Source: an uncultured Gammaproteobacteria bacterium | GTDB lineage: Bacteria > Pseudomonadota > Gammaproteobacteria > GCA-002705445 > GCA-002716945 | Assembly (NCBI GenBank): GCA_913045115.1 | Contig: CAJWPJ010000010.1 | Location: forward strand, 1-32,532 | Direction: 5' to 3' | DNA length: 32,532 bases | In this document: piece by piece, positions 17,112 through 25,501 of the stretch | How positions within the stretch are numbered: the stretch's first letter is position 1 | Layout: every line of letters starts with the position of its first letter | Notes under the pieces: generated by a model | What the model was told of the DNA's origin: nothing | The model's database searches: none | The model's input: the letters and a program-made list of their open reading frames with translations, nothing else | Translations under genes and position numbers: made by a program

Positions 17112-17455
17112 TAATATCCACCTTTTCTCCTACTCTCAGGTAGACCGCCAATTCTCCCTGCTTGTTTACTAGGATTGCCAGGGAACAGATCAAACAGCGC
17201 TTTTGAATCAATTTTTTCTCCCCATAACTTTCCTATATCTTTAATCATGTTCCTAGTATTAGGCTGATTTTCTTTATTATTGATAAATTCATCTCGTAAA
17301 TAGTTGATCACATCCCAGTGTTTTTGAGTAAGCTCAATACCTTCTTGCTGTGCGATAACTGCAGCCACGTCCTCTGTCCAGTCCTCGATATTTGTCAAAA
17401 AGCCAGTATCAGTGGTGGCTATCTCTTGTCCATTAACCTCAACTTTCATATTCAT
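17111..17455 (-). CDS. DsrC/TusE family protein lacking both C-terminal cysteines (RspA-like)
   Basis: EVNGQEIATTDTGFLTNIEDWTEDVAAVIAQQEGIELTQKHWDVINYLRDEF aligns with DsrC at 22831; C-terminus KQAGRIGGLPESRRKGGY has no Cys. Confidence 0.85.
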   Translation of the reverse strand: MNMKVEVNGQEIATTDTGFLTNIEDWTEDVAAVIAQQEGIELTQKHWDVINYLRDEFINNKENQPNTRNMIKDIGKLWGEKIDSKALFDLFPGNPSKQAGRIGGLPESRRKGGY

Positions 17456-17494
17456 ATCCTCATTTCTGAATTAATCAATATTGGAAAATTCTAA

Positions 17495-17510
17495 TATACT
17501 AAAAAGTATA
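17495..17510 (-). promoter_or_regulatory. Putative promoter -10 / palindrome TATACT-AAAA-AGTATA
   Basis: Inverted repeat in the 80-bp gap before the DsrC-like gene; on the - strand TTTACC-N16-TATACT resembles sigma70. Confidence 0.3.
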
Positions 17511-17535
17511 AGTCTAGAAGCTTGTAGGTAAATTC

Positions 17536-18213
17536 CTAGTCTTCTCTAAAATTATTCACAGCGTCAATAGACTTATGTGGAAGAAAAATACCACAACCAT
17601 ACAGTTTTTTGTCACCCACACCCTCCTCTTGGAGCTTAAGTGACTCCTCTTTAGATAGGTCAGCAATCATAAGTGATCTTGTATACAATGTTTTTTCACC
17701 AAAATTGATTACCATAGATCTTCCGCAAAGTGCTTTTCTAATATTAATATGTAAGTCGCTTAATTCATTCTGGATTTTATTCAGAAAATCATCTTCTGAT
17801 AATTTGTGATCACTCATCACAAATCTACAGAATAAGTCTTTGACAACCAAGAAACTTTTGACTTTTGACCTACCAATTTTCAATGTATTTCCAAAAAGAG
17901 TTATCTCTTTACCTTCTATATTTTTAATATCATCGAGTTGGTTTCTATTAATTCGCATTATAAGCTTTGCTCGTTTCGATAGAGGTATATTCTCACTATC
18001 AGGGCGCACCCATCCGTTGCCTGACATAGGTCCATGCAATGTTTGAATTGCATTTCTTTTATCTTTTTTAATTTCAGGGACAAGATTAAGAATTTCAGAA
18101 GAAAGTTCGTATGCATGGTCATATGGGAGTTCTTTACAATCAACAGAAAATGATAATTCCGCCATATCCGAATTATCAGCTATTGGTTTTTTTTCTTCAT
18201 TTTCTTGCCACAT
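17536..18213 (-). CDS. Cas6/Cmx6-like (type I-MYXAN-like) protein
   Basis: LSFSVDCKELPYDHAYELSSEILNLVPEI, LHGPMSGNGWVRP, LSKRAKLIMRI, SLMIADLSKEESLKLQEEGVGDKKLYGCGIFLPHKSI match the recalled Cmx6 pattern. Confidence 0.7.
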   Translation of the reverse strand: MWQENEEKKPIADNSDMAELSFSVDCKELPYDHAYELSSEILNLVPEIKKDKRNAIQTLHGPMSGNGWVRPDSENIPLSKRAKLIMRINRNQLDDIKNIEGKEITLFGNTLKIGRSKVKSFLVVKDLFCRFVMSDHKLSEDDFLNKIQNELSDLHINIRKALCGRSMVINFGEKTLYTRSLMIADLSKEESLKLQEEGVGDKKLYGCGIFLPHKSIDAVNNFRED

Positions 18214-18215
18214 AT

Positions 18216-18410
18216 TTAGTCTCTAATATATCCACTGAAGACACTTTCTACACGATCTTGCCAATTCTCTGGAGTATCTGGAAAGGGCGGCTTTAAATCA
18301 AACCTAATGAACATCTCTCCTTCTATAGCCTTTTGCTTGACGATGTCTAAAAACTCATCAAATGTCTCAACATCTTTATGTTCTATTAGTAGCGTACTTA
18401 GATAGAGCAT
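18216..18410 (-). CDS. Small hypothetical protein
   Basis: 64 aa (FLDIVKQKAIEGEMFIRFDLKPPFPDTPENWQDRVESVFSG) tightly coupled between TauD-like and Cas6-like genes. Confidence 0.65.
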   Translation of the reverse strand: MLYLSTLLIEHKDVETFDEFLDIVKQKAIEGEMFIRFDLKPPFPDTPENWQDRVESVFSGYIRD

Positions 18411-19237
18411 TATAACCTCTCGTAAGATCTAATCCTTAAAAGTTTTCTTTTTACCTTATCATCTTTAAATGCATTTCTTCCATGTAAAATGTTGTTAGTT
18501 ATAATTCCCTCATTTTTCTGTAGCTTGTATGTAAGGGAATACTTGCCACAATCGTTTTCTATAATTCTTTTTAGATTTGCAATGGCAGCGCTAGCCTTTG
18601 GACTCGTGTCAATATTATCTTTTCTCATTGAGAATCTCATATGTAATTTTTTATACTGATTTTCGAACGAGAAAATATATGTTGAGATTTTTGCTCTAGA
18701 TGTGTCTTTGCTCTCCGGTATAGTTAAGGCGTCTGCTGCCAATAAATTATTTATGTCGTCGTGTCTCATGACGTATTCTCTCAAAGCTAGCTCATGATCA
18801 AGTAAATAATTTTCGCCTCCTTGGGTTGCTGGATTAACACAATGAAGGAGCCATGAAAAAATTGGTTTTCTATCGTAGTAACCATCAGTGTGCCAATTAA
18901 GAGGCTTATCTGTGTAAGGTATATAATTTATTTTGTTGTTTTCTACAGGAGTGATTGTACTAATTTCATTTGATTCTAAATTGTTGCAATCATATGTTCT
19001 CATTCCAACTAATTCAGCAAATTTTAAAAGTGTAATATTAGACTCCAAGGGAGCACTAGATGAGTATATGCAGCTATTATATCTATTGATAGTCTCTTTG
19101 ATCTTGGCGATCTCAGAGGTTTTTACATTATTTATGTCATGGATATTTACTGATATTCCATCAATATTCTGAGGGATATTCCTCTCTTTTTCCTCTGCCC
19201 ATCTGAGGAATTCTGCTGATTTTGCTGTAAATATCAT
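18410..19237 (-). CDS. TauD/TfdA family Fe(II)/2OG-dependent dioxygenase
   Basis: NWHTDGYYDRKPIFSWLLHCVNPATQGGENYLLDHELAL (HxD), distal NNILHGRNAF and RKLLRIRSYE. Confidence 0.85.
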   Translation of the reverse strand: MIFTAKSAEFLRWAEEKERNIPQNIDGISVNIHDINNVKTSEIAKIKETINRYNSCIYSSSAPLESNITLLKFAELVGMRTYDCNNLESNEISTITPVENNKINYIPYTDKPLNWHTDGYYDRKPIFSWLLHCVNPATQGGENYLLDHELALREYVMRHDDINNLLAADALTIPESKDTSRAKISTYIFSFENQYKKLHMRFSMRKDNIDTSPKASAAIANLKRIIENDCGKYSLTYKLQKNEGIITNNILHGRNAFKDDKVKRKLLRIRSYERL

Positions 19238-19314
19238 ACTTTTATATATTGTTAATTTTTAGGTCATTTTAATACTTGTTTTTTATGATAATTCCATGCA
19301 ATATTAACTTCACG

Positions 19315-19342
19315 TGGACATATTAGAAATCAATGATAAAAT
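19315..19342 (+). promoter_or_regulatory. Putative dsrA promoter TGGACA-N16-TAAAAT
   Basis: Sigma70-like hexamers at 19315-19320 and 19337-19342, 40 bp upstream of the dsrA GTG; CACGTG palindrome overlaps the -35. Confidence 0.4.
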
Positions 19343-19381
19343 AATATACATTGGAAACCAAAGGATTTTAGGGGAATATTT

Positions 19382-20638
19382 GTGAAAAAACATGATACAC
19401 CAATGATTGATGAGCTAGAGAATGGCCCATGGCCTAGTTTCATTAGTGGTATAAAAAGACTAAGAGATACACATCCAGAAAAAAGAATTAACGAGATGAC
19501 AAATGACCTCCTTGGTCAGCTCGAGCACTCATACGAAACACGTAAAGGGTACTGGAAAGGTGGGACAGTAAGTGTCTATGGCTATGGAGGAGGAATTATT
19601 CCAAGATTCTCCGAAGTGGGCAATGCTTTCCCTGCATCAAAAGAATTTCATACTTTGAGAGTACAACCACCTGCTGGCAACTTCTACTCAACAAGTATAT
19701 TAAGACAACTCGCAGACAGCTGGGAGAAACATGGCTCTGGTTTAGTAACATTTCATGGACAAACAGGCAACATTATGTTCATTGGTTCAACTACCGAAAA
19801 CACACAACACTTCTTTGATGAAGTTAATGAGTATGGATTTGACCTTGGTGGTGCGGGACCATGTGTAAGAACAGCAATGTCATGTGTTGGAGCTGGACGT
19901 TGTGAGATGTCTAATGTCAATGAGCATAAAGCTCACAGACTCCTAGTTAATAACTTTACTGACGATGTACATAGACCTGCTTTACCATATAAGTTCAAAT
20001 TTAAAGTGTCAGGTTGCCCAAATGATTGCATGAACTCAATCGAGCGTGCTGACATGTCTGTAATAGGTACATGGAGAGATGACATTAAAGTTGATCAAGA
20101 AGAATTTAAGAAGTACGTCGAGATGAAAGGTCGTAAATACGTCATAGATAACATAGTTACAAGATGCCCAACCAATGCAATCTCTCTAAATGATGATGAT
20201 TCAATTCAAATCGATAATCAAAACTGCGTCAAATGCATGCACTGTCTGAATGTTGTTCCAAAAGCACTTCAATGTGGAGATGATAAGGGTGTAACAATTC
20301 TAATCGGCGGTAAAAGGACTCTAAAAATAGGTGATTTGATGGGAACAGTCATTGTTCCATTCATGAAGTTAGAAAATGAAGAGGATTGGGAGAGACTAGT
20401 CGAGATTGCAGAGGAGACAATCGATTTTTGGGCTGACAATGCTCTTGAACATGAGAGATGCGGCGAGATGATTGAAAGAATTGGGCTTGTGAATTTCCTA
20501 GAAGGAGTTGGCTTTGATGTTGATCCAAACATGGTTGCCAACCCAAGAGAAAGTTCTTATGTAAGAACAGATGATTGGGATGATGAAGCCGTCAAATGGT
20601 ACGAAAAAGCCGATCAACGTGAAAAGGATTCAGCATAA
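19382..20638 (+). CDS. dsrA: Reverse-type dissimilatory sulfite reductase alpha subunit
   Basis: GTG start with AGGGGA RBS; FKVSGCPNDCMNSIERADMSVIG, CVRTAMSCVGAGRCEMSN, ferredoxin insert CVKCMHCLNVVPKAL. Confidence 0.96.
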   Translation: MKKHDTPMIDELENGPWPSFISGIKRLRDTHPEKRINEMTNDLLGQLEHSYETRKGYWKGGTVSVYGYGGGIIPRFSEVGNAFPASKEFHTLRVQPPAGNFYSTSILRQLADSWEKHGSGLVTFHGQTGNIMFIGSTTENTQHFFDEVNEYGFDLGGAGPCVRTAMSCVGAGRCEMSNVNEHKAHRLLVNNFTDDVHRPALPYKFKFKVSGCPNDCMNSIERADMSVIGTWRDDIKVDQEEFKKYVEMKGRKYVIDNIVTRCPTNAISLNDDDSIQIDNQNCVKCMHCLNVVPKALQCGDDKGVTILIGGKRTLKIGDLMGTVIVPFMKLENEEDWERLVEIAEETIDFWADNALEHERCGEMIERIGLVNFLEGVGFDVDPNMVANPRESSYVRTDDWDDEAVKWYEKADQREKDSA

Positions 20639-21723
20639 TGAGTGAGAATGCAAAAAAAGAGATGAGATCACCTATAGAAACTGGTTGTCCTGATGGCTTC
20701 CAGTACATGCATCCAACTATGCGAAAAAACTTTGGGCAATGGAAGTATCATGAACACCCAAGACCTGGCGTTTTAGTACATGTATCTCACAGTGGCGAAG
20801 AAATCTGGACTGTAAGAGCTGGAACACAGCGTATATTAGATGTTTTCACTCTAAGAACTCTTTGTGACATCGGTGATGAATTTGCTGATGGTTATGTAAG
20901 ATTCACCATAAGAAGTAATATTGAGTATATGGTGAGTGATAAAGATAAAGTACAACCACTTATTGATGCTCTAGAGAAAGAAGGGTTCATAGTCGGTGGA
21001 ACAAAAAACTCAGTAGCTATGATCTCTCATACTCAAGGCTGGTTACATTGTGATATTCCTGGAACTGATGCATCAGGCGTTGTTAAAGCAATGATGGATG
21101 AACTGATTGATGAGTTCAGAAACAATGATATGCCAAACCGTGTTCATTTAACTACTTCTTGCTGTCAAATTAACTGTGGTGGCCAAGGAGATATTGCTAT
21201 AAACATTCAACACACGAAGCCACCAAAAATTAATCATGATTTGGTATCTAACGTATGTGAGAGACCGTCAGTTGTAGCACGTTGTCCAGTTGCTGCTATT
21301 AGACCAGCAATGGTTAACGGTAAACCATCACTAGAGGTTGATGAAAAAAAATGTATATGTTGTGGTGCATGTTTCCCACCATGTCCGCCTATGCAAATTA
21401 ATGATCCAGAGCATAGTAAGCTTGCAATATGGGTCGGCGGTAATCATTCTAACGCAAGAAGCAAACCATCTTTTCAAAAGCTTGTAGCTGCAGGCATACC
21501 TAATAATCCACCAAGATGGCCAGAAGCAACAGCAATCGTCAAAAGAATTCTATCTGCGTACAAAGAAGATGCGCGCGATTGGGAAAGAATCAACGACTGG
21601 ATTGAGAGAATAGGTTGGCCAAGGTTTTTTGAACTTACAGAACTACCATTTACAAAATATCATATTGATAACTGGCGTGGTGGTAGAAAAACTCTTAACT
21701 CATCAGCATACGTTAGATTCTAA
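20638..21723 (+). CDS. dsrB: Dissimilatory sulfite reductase beta subunit
   Basis: LTTSCCQINCGGQGDIAINIQHTKPP, CICCGACFPPCPPMQINDPEHSKLAIWVGG. Confidence 0.96.
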   Translation: MSENAKKEMRSPIETGCPDGFQYMHPTMRKNFGQWKYHEHPRPGVLVHVSHSGEEIWTVRAGTQRILDVFTLRTLCDIGDEFADGYVRFTIRSNIEYMVSDKDKVQPLIDALEKEGFIVGGTKNSVAMISHTQGWLHCDIPGTDASGVVKAMMDELIDEFRNNDMPNRVHLTTSCCQINCGGQGDIAINIQHTKPPKINHDLVSNVCERPSVVARCPVAAIRPAMVNGKPSLEVDEKKCICCGACFPPCPPMQINDPEHSKLAIWVGGNHSNARSKPSFQKLVAAGIPNNPPRWPEATAIVKRILSAYKEDARDWERINDWIERIGWPRFFELTELPFTKYHIDNWRGGRKTLNSSAYVRF

Positions 21724-21735
21724 TCGTCAGTTACT

Positions 21736-22128
21736 ATGAAGTTTGGAGTTTTAATTAACGAAGGCCCTTACCAACATCAAGCATCTGATACAGCCTATAA
21801 ATTTATTGAAGCTGCAATTGAAGAAGGACATGAAATATTTAGGGTTTTCTTCTATCACGATGGTGTCAATAACGGTACACGGTTAGCAACTCCTCCCCAA
21901 GATGACAGGCATATTCCTAATCGATGGACTGAGCTAGCTGAAAAACACGAAATTGATCTAGTTCTGTGTGTGGCAGCTGCTCAAAGAAGAGGAATGGTTG
22001 ATGAGGATGAGATGAAAAGAAATAGCAAAGATGCTAATAATATTGCAGGTAAGTTCAGAATATCAGGTTTAGGACAACTGATTGAAGCAGGCATTCAAGC
22101 AGATAGAATGATTACATTTGGTGATTGA
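21736..22128 (+). CDS. dsrE: DsrE sulfur-transfer protein
   Basis: MKFGVLINEGPYQHQASDTAYKFIEAAIEEGHEIFRVFFYHDGV; conserved Cys in DLVLCVAAAQRRG. Confidence 0.95.
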   Translation: MKFGVLINEGPYQHQASDTAYKFIEAAIEEGHEIFRVFFYHDGVNNGTRLATPPQDDRHIPNRWTELAEKHEIDLVLCVAAAQRRGMVDEDEMKRNSKDANNIAGKFRISGLGQLIEAGIQADRMITFGD

Positions 22129-22129
22129 T

Positions 22130-22516
22130 ATGGAAGATCAAGAGTTAGAATCAGGAATTGTAAAAAAATTTATCTACGTAAATAGAAAAGCTCCTCATGG
22201 AACGATATATGCTCATGAGGCTCTTGAAGTTGTACTGATTGCAGCTGCATTTGAACAAGATGTGTCTTTAGCTTTCATTGACGATGGAGTGTATCAACTA
22301 AAAAAAGGTCAGAATACTGACGGCATAGCAACGAAAAATTTTACTAAAACATTTGGAGCTCTAGAAATGTATGACGTTGAAAAACTTTATGTAGAAAAAG
22401 AATCCTTAGAAGAGCGCGGTCTTAGTGAAGATGATTTGTCTGTTGATGTTGAAGTTTTAGCATCATCGGAATTAAAAAAACTATTTAATGAATCTGAGGT
22501 ATTTTTCAACTTCTAA
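22130..22516 (+). CDS. dsrF: DsrF sulfur-transfer protein
   Basis: KKFIYVNRKAPHGTIYAHEALEVVLIAAAFEQDVSLAFIDDGVYQLKKGQ; ATG at 22130 avoids the dsrE overlap of the ORF-track start. Confidence 0.94.
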   Translation: MEDQELESGIVKKFIYVNRKAPHGTIYAHEALEVVLIAAAFEQDVSLAFIDDGVYQLKKGQNTDGIATKNFTKTFGALEMYDVEKLYVEKESLEERGLSEDDLSVDVEVLASSELKKLFNESEVFFNF

Positions 22517-22818
22517 TGTTACATACAATAAATAAATCGCCTTTTGAAAAGGATAGCCTTAAAACTTGCTTGAGATATGCAGAGAAGGGCTCATCAGTAT
22601 TGTTTATAGAAGATGCTGTTTATGCATGCACAAAAGGAACTAACTTTGAAAAGCAGATTACTGAGAATCAAGAAAACATTAGTTTTTATGTACTAGGACC
22701 AGATCTAGAAGCAAGAGGGCTTGATAATTCGAATTTAACAAATAATATAGAAATTATAGATTATAAAGGTTTCGTTAAACTTGTAGCTGAAAACGAAAAA
22801 ACTCAAAATTGGCTTTAA
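22516..22818 (+). CDS. dsrH: DsrH sulfur-transfer protein
   Basis: MLHTINKSPFEKDSLKTCLRYAEKGSSVLFIEDAVYACTKGT. Confidence 0.94.
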   Translation: MLHTINKSPFEKDSLKTCLRYAEKGSSVLFIEDAVYACTKGTNFEKQITENQENISFYVLGPDLEARGLDNSNLTNNIEIIDYKGFVKLVAENEKTQNWL

Positions 22819-22830
22819 CAGGAGAATAAG

Positions 22831-23163
22831 ATGGCAATTGAAGTAAATGGCAAATCTTTTGAAACAGACGAAGAGGGATATTTAGCAAACCTCAACGACT
22901 GGGAAAAAGACGTAGCAACAGTAATGGCAAAAGAAGATGATATTGAACTCTCTGATGATCACTGGGAAATTATCAATTTCCTTCGTGAGTACTATGAGGA
23001 ATATCAAATTGCACCAGCTGTAAGAGTTCTTACAAAAGCTGTGGGCAAGAAGCTTGGCAAAGATAAAGGAAACAGTAAGTATCTATATGAGCTCTTTCCA
23101 TATGGCCCAGGCAAACAAGCATGTAAATTTGCAGGCCTTCCAAAACCTACTGGTTGCGTATAA
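22831..23163 (+). CDS. dsrC: Canonical DsrC with both C-terminal cysteines
   Basis: C-terminus LFPYGPGKQACKFAGLPKPTGCV. Confidence 0.97.
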   Translation: MAIEVNGKSFETDEEGYLANLNDWEKDVATVMAKEDDIELSDDHWEIINFLREYYEEYQIAPAVRVLTKAVGKKLGKDKGNSKYLYELFPYGPGKQACKFAGLPKPTGCV

Positions 23164-23188
23164 GTAATCACAAGGTCAGGGAAAGGCA

Positions 23189-23926
23189 ATGTCATTTGTA
23201 ACAATATTGTATGCAGCGATGTTTTACTTCGCTGCAGCAATTTTATTTATTGGTTTAGCATATAGAGTCTATGAATACGCTAAGATACCAGCCCCATTGA
23301 AAATACCAACACCACCTGCACCAATGACTCAAAAAGGTGTAGCAATCAGAATTTTTAGAGAAGTTGTTTTTTTTGAAAGTCTTTTTTCAGCTACAAAATG
23401 GACATGGCTTTTTAGTTGGATATTTCACCTAGCTCTACTACTTGCTGCTTTCAGGCACCTAAAATATTTTACAGACCCAGTTTGGTTTTGGGTTTCATTC
23501 GAACTTGTTCAGGTTGCTGGTCACTATGCAGCATATCTTATGCTTGCAGGCTTACTTGGATTACTTGCAAGACGTGTATTTGTAGATAGAGTAAGATACA
23601 TATCATCACCTTCAGATTACTTAATACTTGTCTTAATCATAGCAATAGCTGGTTCCGGTTTAATGATGAAATGGTTTCCTTCAGATATTCTTGCGATTAA
23701 ATTGTTTTTCGTTGGGTTATTAACTTTCAATTTTTCAGAACTTCCATCTGATGTTGTATTATTAATTCATTTATCTCTAGTTATTGCATTAATGATAATT
23801 TTTCCATACAGTAAACTTTTACATGCACCTGGTTTATTCTTTAGTCCTACAAGAAATCAGGTTGACAATGCAAGGAGCAAAAGACATGTAGCGAATTGGG
23901 CTAAAAGAATGGAGTCGACAAAATAA
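23189..23926 (+). CDS. dsrM: DsrM, membrane cytochrome b-like subunit of DsrMKJOP
   Basis: Multiple TM helices, NarI-like; position in operon. Confidence 0.93.
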   Translation: MSFVTILYAAMFYFAAAILFIGLAYRVYEYAKIPAPLKIPTPPAPMTQKGVAIRIFREVVFFESLFSATKWTWLFSWIFHLALLLAAFRHLKYFTDPVWFWVSFELVQVAGHYAAYLMLAGLLGLLARRVFVDRVRYISSPSDYLILVLIIAIAGSGLMMKWFPSDILAIKLFFVGLLTFNFSELPSDVVLLIHLSLVIALMIIFPYSKLLHAPGLFFSPTRNQVDNARSKRHVANWAKRMESTK

Positions 23927-23927
23927 A

Positions 23928-25424
23928 ATGGCTAGCAAATTTGAAACACCTCAAGTAAGAAAGTTTCCAATAATTCCGAAACTAGAGAATAGTGCGACTT
24001 CACATCTATCTCCTTTCAAATCAAAAGAAGAATTTCAATCCAGCTTAGGCTACCCTGGAGAACTCGTTGAAAACTGGCAGGAAAAAGCCATTGACAAAAT
24101 GGGCGATCTTCTAGGAAAGTATCGTTCACTTCGTGTTTATCTTGATTCATGTATTCAATGCGGCGCTTGCACTGATAAGTGCCATTATTATCAAGGTACA
24201 AAAGATCCTAATAATATGCCAGTTGGTAGACAAAATTTAATGAGAAGTGTTTATCGCAGATACTTTACTTTGCCAGGAAAATATTTTCCTAAATTAGTTG
24301 GAGCTAAAGATTTAACAAAAGAAGTACTAGATGATTGGTATTCTTACTATCATCAATGCTCACAATGCAGAAGATGTGCTGTCTTTTGTCCCATCGGTAT
24401 TGATACAGCTGAAATATCTATGGCTGCTAGAGAAGTTATGGATTCTATCGGCGTTGGACAGAAATACTGCAATGAAATAATAGGTAAAGTTCATAAAATT
24501 GGTAACAATCTTGGATTACCAGAACCGGCTTTAGCAGACACACTAGAAGGCCTTGAAGAAGATGTCTTGGATGATACAGAAATCGATGTAAAGTTTCCAT
24601 TAGATGTAAAAGATTCAGAAGTACTCTTAGTAACACCGTCTGCTGATTTTTTTGCTGAACCTCATGTAGATGGTCTTATTGGATATGCAAAGGTCTTTCA
24701 TCAAGCAGGTATTAGCTGGACACTGAGTTCTCATGCCAGCGAGGCTGCCAATTTTGGAATGTTCATTGGAAGTTACGACAATATGAAAAAACTAGCAATG
24801 CGCATAAGAGAAGCAGCGTTAGAATTAAATGTAAAAAGAATCGTTTTTGGTGAATGCGGACATGCCTGGAGGGTTGCTTATAGTTTTTTGAATACTCTTG
24901 CAGGACCATTTGATTTCCTTGACCCAAGATATCCAGTCCCACAACATATTTGCGAAATTACAAATGGATTGATAGATCAAAACGTTTTGAATTTTGATAA
25001 GTCTGCTAACGATGATATGACTCTCACTTATCATGACTCATGTAACGTCGCAAGAGCATCGAGCATGGGAGGTATTATGGGGGGTCAATTTACAATTCCA
25101 AGGAAAATAATCCAAACAGTGGCCAATAATTTTTATGACATGGATGATGAAACCATCAAGGAAAAGACATATTGCTGCGGCGGCGGTGGAGGCTTGCTGA
25201 CAGATGATTTAATGGAATTGCGAGTTAAGGGGGCATTACCTAGAATGGAGGCCTTGAAGCATCTCATTGAAGAGAAAGGAGTCACGCATATGGCTGCTAT
25301 CTGTGCTATCTGTAAAAGCCAATTCAGCAAGGTTTTTCAGTATTATGACCTTGAATTAGACCAAATTGTTAGCCTTCATCAACTTGTCAGTAATGCATTA
25401 ATAATGAATAAAAAAGAGGTTTAG
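23928..25424 (+). CDS. dsrK: DsrK, HdrD-like Fe-S subunit
   Basis: CIQCGACTDKCHYY, CSQCRRCAVFCPIGID, CCGGGGGLL. Confidence 0.96.
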   Translation: MASKFETPQVRKFPIIPKLENSATSHLSPFKSKEEFQSSLGYPGELVENWQEKAIDKMGDLLGKYRSLRVYLDSCIQCGACTDKCHYYQGTKDPNNMPVGRQNLMRSVYRRYFTLPGKYFPKLVGAKDLTKEVLDDWYSYYHQCSQCRRCAVFCPIGIDTAEISMAAREVMDSIGVGQKYCNEIIGKVHKIGNNLGLPEPALADTLEGLEEDVLDDTEIDVKFPLDVKDSEVLLVTPSADFFAEPHVDGLIGYAKVFHQAGISWTLSSHASEAANFGMFIGSYDNMKKLAMRIREAALELNVKRIVFGECGHAWRVAYSFLNTLAGPFDFLDPRYPVPQHICEITNGLIDQNVLNFDKSANDDMTLTYHDSCNVARASSMGGIMGGQFTIPRKIIQTVANNFYDMDDETIKEKTYCCGGGGGLLTDDLMELRVKGALPRMEALKHLIEEKGVTHMAAICAICKSQFSKVFQYYDLELDQIVSLHQLVSNALIMNKKEV

Positions 25425-25501
25425 CCCAAAAATTCTTATGCTATACTGCTAAAATTGGTGTATTAGAAAAGTATAATAAACTTATATAAAATGTTGAAAT
25501 A

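Noticed and set aside
16684-19237. CRISPR array accompanying the Cas6-like gene
   Set aside because: No regularly spaced direct repeats seen in this stretch or elsewhere in the window; intergenic gaps are too short.
20269-20546. - strand ORFs of 90 and 61 aa inside dsrA
   Set aside because: Antisense shadows of dsrA; no RBS or motif.
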